From positions 1 through 5,491 of the forward strand of contig DAOWOG010000114.1 in NCBI GenBank assembly GCA_030642185.1: 5,491 nt of DNA. Direction: 5' to 3'. Within the stretch, counting starts at the first letter, position 1. Each line of letters begins with the position of its first letter. The notes beneath the pieces were generated by a model. It had not been told where the DNA came from. It searched no databases and worked only from the letters and a program-made list of their open reading frames with translations. Shown here piece by piece: positions 1 through 4,258 of the stretch. The DNA is from Helicobacteraceae bacterium (GTDB lineage Bacteria > Campylobacterota > Campylobacteria > Campylobacterales > Sulfurimonadaceae). Position numbers and translations under genes: made by a program.

Positions 1-123
1 ATATCGGTGGACATTAGACTTTATCTTTTTCGCTTCAGGAAGCAGACCCTCTTTGATATAGTATAAAATCGTGGATTTAGGGATACCTGTCAGTTTTACC
101 AATTCTGAAATCTTGTATTCCAT
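1..123 (-). CDS. MerR-family transcriptional regulator, N-terminal part (cut by window edge)
   Basis: Only the first 41 codons are visible, reading leftwards from an ATG at 123-121; the rest lies outside the window. The protein starts MEYKISELVKLTGIPKSTIL and continues through YYIKEGLLP to NVHRY. This is the winged helix-turn-helix of the MerR family: a short strand, a recognition helix ending in the family-typical YYIKEGLLP segment, then the wing with N-x-x-R-Y. The part that would identify the effector (coiled-coil dimerisation helix and sensor region) is missing, so metal, thiol, drug or other ligands cannot be told apart. An AGGCGG purine-rich stretch 5 bases before the ATG can serve as ribosome binding site. 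The gene diverges from the DsrE-family gene at 232 across a 108-base region with inverted repeats, so autoregulation and control of that neighbour are plausible inferences. Confidence 0.85.
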   Translation of the reverse strand, partial: MEYKISELVKLTGIPKSTILYYIKEGLLPEAKKIKSNVHRY

Positions 124-135
124 TATGTCCGCCTA

Positions 136-147
136 AGAATATATTCT
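136..147. promoter_or_regulatory. 12-bp perfect palindrome, candidate operator of the MerR-type gene
   Basis: AGAATATATTCT reads identically on both strands. It lies 12 bases upstream of the regulator's start codon and overlaps a likely -10 element for the leftward gene (TAGAAT on the minus strand, 148-143). This fits an autoregulatory site. AT-rich palindromes of this size can arise by chance in AT-rich intergenic DNA, so the regulatory role is an inference. Confidence 0.35.
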
Positions 148-157
148 ATATACTTCT

Positions 158-187
158 AAAAACGTTAAGTGTAACTTTACGCTTTTT
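158..187. promoter_or_regulatory. Inverted repeat in the divergent promoter region, candidate MerR-type operator
   Basis: CGTTAAGT (163-170) and ACTTTACG (174-181) form an inverted repeat with a 3-base centre and one mismatch in 8. The arms extend outward through AAAAA (158-162) and TTTTT (183-187), with a single unpaired C at 182. The AAGT-centre-ACTT arrangement resembles known MerR-family operators, which are dyads with an AAGT/ACTT-like core. The repeat lies between the likely -10 boxes of the two divergent genes. It does not sit exactly in the -35/-10 spacer of either promoter, the classical MerR position, so the assignment is tentative. Confidence 0.4.
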
Positions 188-204
188 GTTTTCATCATTT
201 TAAT

Positions 205-215
205 TATAAGATAAT
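205..215 (+). promoter_or_regulatory. Likely -10 promoter region for the DsrE-family/AhpD-like unit
   Basis: TATAAGATAAT contains two overlapping -10-like hexamers (TATAAG at 205-210 and GATAAT at 210-215), preceded by a T-rich stretch. This is the usual look of sigma-70 promoters in Campylobacterota, where the -35 is poorly conserved. Transcription would begin about 217-222, leaving a very short leader before the ribosome binding site AAAGGA (221-226). The upper hexamer therefore fits better. Confidence 0.45.
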
Positions 216-231
216 TTACCAAAGGATATTC

Positions 232-663
232 ATGCGGGGTCTGTTTCTAAGTTTGATATTGCTTATTTCACCACTTTTTTCCCAATCCGACACACAAAAA
301 GCAGTCTTTGACTGTGCGTCGGGCGATATGAAATTTGTTGCATCGCGTATATGGCTCATAGAGCAAAGTGCCAAGGAACTTACAAGTAAAAAGGTTCCCT
401 ATCAGTTTGTCTTAACGGTGCATTCTGCCTGTACACCGCTCATGGATCAAGAGAGTGGGGAAGCAGCAATAGAAACGATTCAAACGCGCTTGCATAGGCT
501 CAATCATACTTACAATGTCAAGATTGAGGCATGCGGCATCGCCCTTGAACGATTTGGATACGACAAAGAAGACCTGCTGCCTTATGTCAGCACTGTTCAG
601 AACTCTATTACACGTGTCATAGAGCTTCAAAATAAGGGGTATGCTTTCATACCCTATCATTAA
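232..663 (+). CDS. Exported DsrE/DsrF-family protein
   Basis: A 143-residue protein that I assign to the DsrE/F superfamily from overall pattern, mainly the C-terminal block containing EACGIALERFG and the closing GYAFIPY. Residues 1-17 look like a Sec signal peptide: one Arg at position 2, then a hydrophobic stretch of Leu, Ile and Phe, with possible cleavage after LFS. The mature protein is probably periplasmic. Three cysteines are present: C28, C67 and C101. C101, in the EACG context, matches the place where DsrE-type sulfur carriers hold their active cysteine. Cytoplasmic DsrE relatives carry sulfur as persulfide during sulfur oxidation or tRNA thiolation; exported members are poorly characterised, so no substrate is claimed. 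The start is supported by AAAGGA 5 bases upstream. The next gene begins 15 bases after the stop, suggesting cotranscription, and the MerR-type gene diverges from it. Confidence 0.75.
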   Translation: MRGLFLSLILLISPLFSQSDTQKAVFDCASGDMKFVASRIWLIEQSAKELTSKKVPYQFVLTVHSACTPLMDQESGEAAIETIQTRLHRLNHTYNVKIEACGIALERFGYDKEDLLPYVSTVQNSITRVIELQNKGYAFIPYH

Positions 664-678
664 AAAAAGGAAATAACC

Positions 679-1209
679 ATGGCACATGTCGCCCTACCGG
701 AATTTGAAGAGATGGATCCGAAAATCCAGGAAATCGCCCGTCCTATTATGGAGAAAACAGGAAAACTCGGAGAGATCTTCAAGCTGCTTGCTGTACGCAA
801 AGATATCTATTTCGCAACCGATGGCATGATCCAGAGCTATCTGCTCGCTGAAACGGAACTTTCTTACGATATCAAAGAGAGTATTGCACTGCTTATCTCG
901 AAAGAGAACGGCTGTAAAATGTGCGTTGATGTCCACAAAGGGATTGCAAAGATGCTGGGGATGAGCGAAGAACGCATTGAAGAAGTACTTGAGGGCATCG
1001 ATGCCATTCACACTTCCGAAGAGGAGAAAGAGCTGCTGCGATTTTGTGTCAAAGCCTCCAAAAAAGATAACTACAAAATACTAAAACAAGATATAGAAGC
1101 GATTAAATCGCTTGGCTACAGCGAATCACAGATCATTGAAGCCGTGGCCATCGTAGGTTATTTTAACTATATCAATACGCTTTCAAATGTTTTTTCCTTG
1201 GGGGAATAA
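679..1209 (+). CDS. AhpD-like / carboxymuconolactone decarboxylase family thiol protein
   Basis: A 176-residue, mostly helical cytoplasmic protein with no signal peptide. The central motif E76-x2-C79-x2-C82-x3-H86 (in ENGCKMCVDVH) is the signature of the AhpD-like branch of the carboxymuconolactone decarboxylase superfamily. In AhpD these residues form the proton-relay and redox-active CxxC site used to reduce peroxiredoxin AhpC or to remove peroxides. Genuine carboxymuconolactone decarboxylases lack the CxxC pair, so a redox role is favoured over decarboxylation. A further cysteine is at C123. The partner is unknown and no peroxiredoxin gene is adjacent. A strong ribosome binding site (AAGGA, about 667-671) precedes the ATG, and the short gap to the DsrE-family gene indicates one transcript. 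Because the upstream gene product is probably exported and this one is not, they likely act in different compartments or respond to the same stress. Confidence 0.87.
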   Translation: MAHVALPEFEEMDPKIQEIARPIMEKTGKLGEIFKLLAVRKDIYFATDGMIQSYLLAETELSYDIKESIALLISKENGCKMCVDVHKGIAKMLGMSEERIEEVLEGIDAIHTSEEEKELLRFCVKASKKDNYKILKQDIEAIKSLGYSESQIIEAVAIVGYFNYINTLSNVFSLGE

Positions 1210-1226
1210 GTCTTACGCTTAAGCCA

Positions 1227-1250
1227 TTGCTGTCCCAATCGGGATAGCAA
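1227..1250 (+). terminator. Stable hairpin downstream of the AhpD-like gene, possible 3' end structure
   Basis: TTGCTGTCCC (1227-1236) pairs with GGGATAGCAA (1241-1250) around a 4-base AATC loop: ten base pairs including one G-U. It starts 17 bases after the AhpD-like stop codon and lies upstream of the next gene's -10 box, so it would belong to the 3' end of the upstream transcript. Only three T follow shortly after, so it is not a textbook intrinsic terminator. It may act as a weak terminator or an RNA-stabilising structure. Confidence 0.45.
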
Positions 1251-1259
1251 AGCCTTTAA

Positions 1260-1276
1260 TGCCACTTAAAGTGACA
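1260..1276. promoter_or_regulatory. 17-bp inverted repeat over the -35 region of the cyclophilin promoter
   Basis: CACTT (1263-1267) and AAGTG (1269-1273) are perfect inverted copies around a central A. Outside one mismatch, the flanking TG (1260-1261) and CA (1275-1276) also match, giving 7 of 8 positions per arm. It ends 6 bases before the TATAAT box, where a bound repressor would block RNA polymerase or an activator could contact it. No cognate regulator can be named. Confidence 0.35.
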
Positions 1277-1282
1277 TCCCCT

Positions 1283-1288
1283 TATAAT
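1283..1288 (+). promoter_or_regulatory. Consensus -10 box for the cyclophilin-queH unit
   Basis: A perfect TATAAT hexamer lies 28 bases before the preferred ATG at 1317. Transcription would start near 1295, leaving about a 22-base leader carrying GGGAG (1306-1310). Its position also argues against translation from the in-frame GTG at 1290, which would sit upstream of the transcription start. Confidence 0.6.
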
Positions 1289-1316
1289 TGTGCAACTAAA
1301 ATCACGGGAGATATAC

Positions 1317-1823
1317 ATGTTCGGACGCACAGAACTTAAAACTTATGACTACTCTGCTGAAGAGATGGCAGCCTTTCAATGGGCTAAAATGACAACATCA
1401 AAAGGTGTTATGTGGATCAAACTTTACGGTGACGAAACACCAAATACTGTTGCAAACTTTGCGACACTGGTCAATGACGGTTACTACAACGGTCTGGATT
1501 TTCACCGCGTTATCCCGGGCTTTATGGCACAGGGCGGATGTCCTACCGGTACCGGTACCGGCGGTCCAGGCTGGGCAATTCCATGTGAAACGGCACTGAA
1601 CAAGCACCAACACGTCAAAGGGACACTTTCTATGGCACACGCAGGTCCAAACACCGGCGGTTCACAGTTCTTTATCTGTTTTGTACCTTGTCCACACCTT
1701 GACGGTGTCCACACAGTATTTGGCGGCCTTGAAGAAAATGACGCTGATTCTATGGCAGTCCTGGACAGTCTTCAGGGTCAAGACAGTATTGACCGCGTTG
1801 AAATCCTGGCTGAAAAAGCGTAA
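1317..1823 (+). CDS. ppiB: Cyclophilin-type peptidyl-prolyl cis-trans isomerase
   Basis: A 168-residue cytoplasmic cyclophilin that speeds cis-trans isomerisation of Xaa-Pro bonds during protein folding. Residues 1-27 are an N-terminal lead-in and the single cyclophilin domain fills the rest. Visible hallmarks are FHRVIPGFMAQGG (62-74) with catalytic Arg64 and Gln72, a Gly/Thr-rich loop (76-83), MAHAGPNTGGSQFFI (106-120) with Phe119, and HLDGVHTVFG (127-136) with His132. His127 occupies the position of human cyclophilin A Trp121, the usual bacterial state, which predicts weak cyclosporin binding. The ATG at 1317 is chosen over an in-frame GTG at 1290 because GGGAG lies 6 bases upstream of it and the GTG overlaps the promoter area. 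queH follows after 9 bases. The absence of a signal peptide fits the PpiB (cytoplasmic) type; the symbol is by type rather than proven orthology. Confidence 0.93.
   Translation: MFGRTELKTYDYSAEEMAAFQWAKMTTSKGVMWIKLYGDETPNTVANFATLVNDGYYNGLDFHRVIPGFMAQGGCPTGTGTGGPGWAIPCETALNKHQHVKGTLSMAHAGPNTGGSQFFICFVPCPHLDGVHTVFGGLEENDADSMAVLDSLQGQDSIDRVEILAEKA
1544..1561 (+). repeat. Three perfect tandem copies of the hexamer TACCGG inside the cyclophilin gene
   Basis: Three uninterrupted copies of TACCGG encode most of the PTGTGTGG loop. Because the unit is 6 bases, slippage would add or remove one Thr-Gly pair without shifting the frame. The protein-level TGTG pattern is common in bacterial cyclophilins, so the repeat probably reflects protein constraint plus uniform codon choice. 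Confidence 0.8.
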
Positions 1824-1832
1824 TTCTCAACA

Positions 1833-2918
1833 ATGCTAGTCCATATCTGCTGCAGTGTTGATTCTCACTTCTTTCTTGAGAAACTGCAGGCAGATTACCC
1901 CGATGAAAAACTGACCGGCTTCTTTTACGACCCCAACATTCACCCCTACTCTGAATACCGCCTGCGCTATCTTGATGTCAAACGTTCCTGCAAAACTCTT
2001 GGTATTGATCTCATTGAAGGCGAATATGACTATGAAAATTGGCTGGAAGCGGTTCGCGGTCTGGAAAACGAACCGGAAAAAGGCAGACGGTGTGAGGTCT
2101 GTTTTGATAAACGCTTTGATGTCAGTGCCCATAAAGCGCTGGAGCTGGGGGAGAAAAAAATGACCACCACCCTGCTGGTCAGTCCGCTGAAATCCCAGCA
2201 GCAGCTCAAAGCCAGCGGTGATGCATTTTATGAAAGTCACGGCGTTGAGTTTATCGCCGTCGATTACCGCGCTAACGGCGGCACACAGGATCAGAGCCGT
2301 GTGACCAAAGAGCAGCAATTGTACCGTCAGGATTACTGCGGCTGTCTTTTTGGTCTTACCATGCAGCGCGAACAGCAGGATCGTCTGATGGATGAAATGT
2401 TTTCACCAATCAACAACCATATTTTACCCGCCTCCATCGAAGAGCGTCTGGTGATGTATGAAAAACGGATGAAGCTTGAGGATGATGAGATCGATTACCG
2501 CATTATCAAAGAGAAATTTCTCAACTACCGCCAGTTCAGCTGTAAAGTCATTCTGGGCAAATCCGACGTTATCCCCGCCTATGCACTAAGCTACTCGACA
2601 CTGCCTCGTAAAAAGGCTCAGGGACGCATTGAGTACAGCATTAAGAAAGTACACTATATGAACCGTGACGAAATCCGTATTATCGATCTTGCAACATTTA
2701 ATGCGCTTGCTGATGCCGATTTTTCCAGTGTCACTGAATTAATCTATAACCCGCTGCCGTTAGAAAAAGAGCAGCATCTTCGTTCACAAATCTCTTCTTC
2801 ACCTTATGATATGACACCAATTATTATCCTCGAGAGTGTTCCGGATAGAAAAATCACACTCCATCTTGATGCCAAAGTCTATGAAGATACGAAAGAAAAA
2901 CTGATTATTCTTTCTTAA
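1833..2918 (+). CDS. queH: Epoxyqueuosine reductase QueH (DUF208), long form
   Basis: A 361-residue protein whose first ~175 residues match QueH, the non-homologous replacement for QueG that reduces epoxyqueuosine to queuosine at the wobble position of GUN-anticodon tRNAs. Key features are HICCSVDS near the N-terminus (C6, C7), RRCEVCFDKR (C87, C90), KSQQQLKASG (120-129) and DYCGC (C169, C171). The C6/C7 and C87/C90 pairs are the expected iron-sulfur/iron ligands; the C169/C171 pair is also conserved in the family. Residues ~200-361 form a C-terminal extension absent from short QueH proteins, without a motif I recognise. It is rich in charged residues and beta-type segments and contains a basic stretch around 259-273. 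The gene begins 9 bases after the cyclophilin stop. The upstream bases TTCTCAACA contain no good Shine-Dalgarno sequence, so translational coupling is likely. MLVHICCS is the family's usual N-terminus, which supports this start. Confidence 0.92.
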   Translation: MLVHICCSVDSHFFLEKLQADYPDEKLTGFFYDPNIHPYSEYRLRYLDVKRSCKTLGIDLIEGEYDYENWLEAVRGLENEPEKGRRCEVCFDKRFDVSAHKALELGEKKMTTTLLVSPLKSQQQLKASGDAFYESHGVEFIAVDYRANGGTQDQSRVTKEQQLYRQDYCGCLFGLTMQREQQDRLMDEMFSPINNHILPASIEERLVMYEKRMKLEDDEIDYRIIKEKFLNYRQFSCKVILGKSDVIPAYALSYSTLPRKKAQGRIEYSIKKVHYMNRDEIRIIDLATFNALADADFSSVTELIYNPLPLEKEQHLRSQISSSPYDMTPIIILESVPDRKITLHLDAKVYEDTKEKLIILS

Positions 2919-2929
2919 AGTGTTGCTAC

Positions 2930-2959
2930 TGCTTTTATTAGTGCATTTCATAAAAAGCA
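2930..2959 (+). terminator. Weak AT-rich hairpin with later T-run, possible terminator after queH
   Basis: TGCTTTTAT (2930-2938) can pair with ATAAAAAGCA (2950-2959) with one bulged A and an 11-base loop; TTGCT (2923-2927) offers an alternative partner for AGCAA (2956-2960). A run of six T follows at 2971-2976, 11 bases after the stem. The stem is AT-rich and the T-run is displaced, so termination would be inefficient. It is placed correctly between two transcription units. Confidence 0.3.
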
Positions 2960-2975
2960 ATCATTAACTATTTTT

Positions 2976-2985
2976 TAGATAAAAT
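2976..2985 (+). promoter_or_regulatory. Likely -10 region for the fabZ-lpxA-clpX operon
   Basis: TAGATAAAAT ends in TAAAAT (2980-2985), a close match to the -10 consensus, preceded by a T-rich stretch as is typical in Campylobacterota. Transcription would start near 2992, giving a leader of about 29 bases that holds the fabZ ribosome binding site AAAAAGG (3007-3013). A second possible box, TATACT at 2996-3001, is too close to the ribosome binding site to be preferred. Confidence 0.5.
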
Positions 2986-3020
2986 CATCAACTTTTATAC
3001 TTTTACAAAAAGGTTTTCCA

Positions 3021-3467
3021 ATGATCATGGATGTTGTTCAAATACAAAAAATTCTGCCTCACCGTTTCCCGTTTCTGCTGATTGACAGAGTCACTTCACT
3101 GACCCCCGAAGAGGAGCTGATCGGATTTAAAAATGTGACTGTGGGCGAACAGATTTTTGAAGGCCACTTTCCGGGCCATCCGATCTATCCGGGTGTAATG
3201 ATCCTGGAGGGTATGGCACAGGCCGGCGGTATCCTGGCATTTGAGAGCATGCATCTGACGGAAGAAGAGGCAGCTCAAAAAGTTGTCTATTTTATGAGTA
3301 TTGACAGAGCAAAGTTTCGCAGTCCGGTCCGTCCGGGAGACCGTCTTGAGTACCGCATGGGTGTCATCAAACATAAAGGATCTATCTGGATCCTCTCAGG
3401 CAAAGCCTATGTGGATGACAAACTCGTTTCCGAAGCGGAACTTAAAGCTATGATCGTTGATAAATAA
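3021..3467 (+). CDS. fabZ: 3-hydroxyacyl-[acyl-carrier-protein] dehydratase FabZ
   Basis: A 148-residue hotdog-fold enzyme that removes water from (3R)-hydroxyacyl-ACP to give trans-2-enoyl-ACP in each fatty acid elongation cycle, in the cytoplasm. Visible signatures are [14 protein letters not shown] (11-24), [20 protein letters not shown] (48-67) and PVRPGDRL (102-109). His49 and Glu63, 14 residues apart, are the catalytic pair at the same spacing as in characterised FabZ enzymes. Length is normal for the family. The ATG at 3021 is 7 bases after AAAAAGG; an ATG two codons later is less well spaced. The lpxA ribosome binding site overlaps this gene's stop codon. FabZ competes with LpxA for 3-hydroxyacyl-ACP, so coexpression sets the balance between phospholipid and lipid A. 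Confidence 0.97.
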   Translation: MIMDVVQIQKILPHRFPFLLIDRVTSLTPEEELIGFKNVTVGEQIFEGHFPGHPIYPGVMILEGMAQAGGILAFESMHLTEEEAAQKVVYFMSIDRAKFRSPVRPGDRLEYRMGVIKHKGSIWILSGKAYVDDKLVSEAELKAMIVDK

Positions 3468-3475
3468 GGCATAAC

Positions 3476-4258
3476 ATGAGCAAGATATCGCCACTGGCTG
3501 TCATCGAAGAGGGAGCTGTCATCGAAGAAAATGTCACGATTGCCCCTTTTTGTTTTATCTCATCACAAGCGAAAATCGGTGAAGGCACGATTATTGATCA
3601 TGGTGCCTGCATCTATGGAAAAACCACCATCGGAAAACACAACCATATCTTTTCGCATGCTGTACTCGGTTCCATCCCCCAGGATCTTAAATTTAACGGT
3701 GAAGAGGTTGAGCTGATCATCGGTGATCACAATACAATCCGTGAATTCACTCTTTTTAATCCCGGTACGGAAGGCGGCGGCAGTGTTACACGGGTCGGCT
3801 CGCACAATCTTTTTATGGGCTATGTCCATTTGGGTCATGACGTCATCATCGGCGACCACTGTATCCTTGCCAACGCAGCAACGCTGGCAGGTCATGTTGT
3901 CATGGGTAATCATGCGGTCATCGGCGGGATAACACCGATCCATCAGTTTGTCAATATCGGTGACTATGCTATGGTCGGCGGTGCTTCGGCACTGGCTCAG
4001 GATGTTCCGCCGTACTGTATGGCTGAAGGAAACCGTGCCACCCTTCGCGGTCTTAACCTGACCGGACTGCGCCGCCATATTGAACGCAGTGAGATCGATG
4101 CACTCAAATCAGCGTATCGTGATCTGTTTGAATCCGGTCAGCCGCTTAAAGAGACCGCTTCAGAACTGCTTGAAACGACACAGAGTGAACATGTTAAAAA
4201 TATCTGCAGCTTTGTACTTGAGACCAAACGCGGAATTCCGTTTGAGAGGAAAAATTAA
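3476..4258 (+). CDS. lpxA: UDP-N-acetylglucosamine acyltransferase LpxA
   Basis: A 260-residue left-handed beta-helix acyltransferase that catalyses the first step of lipid A synthesis, moving a 3-hydroxyacyl chain from ACP to the 3-position of a UDP-sugar. Hexapeptide repeats fill residues ~1-185 and a helical C-terminal part follows. Compared with E. coli LpxA, Lys72 (in DLKFNGE) matches Lys76, His118 and His121 (in HLGHD) match His122 and catalytic His125, His140 matches His144, His156 (HQF) matches His160, and the Arg pair 199-200 matches the Arg204 region. The residue at the E. coli His99 position is Asn95. Gly169 aligns with E. coli Gly173, which permits long (C14-type) acyl chains. The ribosome binding site TAAGG (3465-3469) overlaps the fabZ stop, and the clpX start overlaps this stop (TAATG). 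Whether the acceptor is UDP-GlcNAc or the GlcN3N analogue used by some Campylobacterota cannot be read here. Confidence 0.96.
   Translation: MSKISPLAVIEEGAVIEENVTIAPFCFISSQAKIGEGTIIDHGACIYGKTTIGKHNHIFSHAVLGSIPQDLKFNGEEVELIIGDHNTIREFTLFNPGTEGGGSVTRVGSHNLFMGYVHLGHDVIIGDHCILANAATLAGHVVMGNHAVIGGITPIHQFVNIGDYAMVGGASALAQDVPPYCMAEGNRATLRGLNLTGLRRHIERSEIDALKSAYRDLFESGQPLKETASELLETTQSEHVKNICSFVLETKRGIPFERKN

Noticed and set aside
412..687. 91-residue minus-strand frame spanning the DsrE-family gene end.
   Set aside because: It covers the operon junction antisense to two well-supported genes and has no recognisable motif.
1210..1282. Text such as GGGATAGCAAAGCC resembles the conserved core of GEMM (cyclic di-GMP-I) riboswitches.
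   Set aside because: The matching 5' half (a GGCAAA-type strand closing the first hairpin) and the second hairpin with its tetraloop receptor are missing, and the downstream -10 box places this region outside the cyclophilin leader RNA.
1290..1316. In-frame GTG start extending the cyclophilin by nine residues.
   Set aside because: It starts only 2 bases after the TATAAT box, before the expected transcription start, and lacks a ribosome binding site; the ATG at 1317 has GGGAG at good spacing.
1836..2318. 160-residue open frame on the minus strand within queH.
   Set aside because: It overlaps the cysteine-rich catalytic core of queH on the opposite strand and shows no independent start signal or family motif.
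3563..4078. 171-residue open frame on the minus strand within lpxA.
   Set aside because: It is antisense to lpxA, which is fully explained by the hexapeptide-repeat acyltransferase; the composition looks like a reverse-strand shadow.
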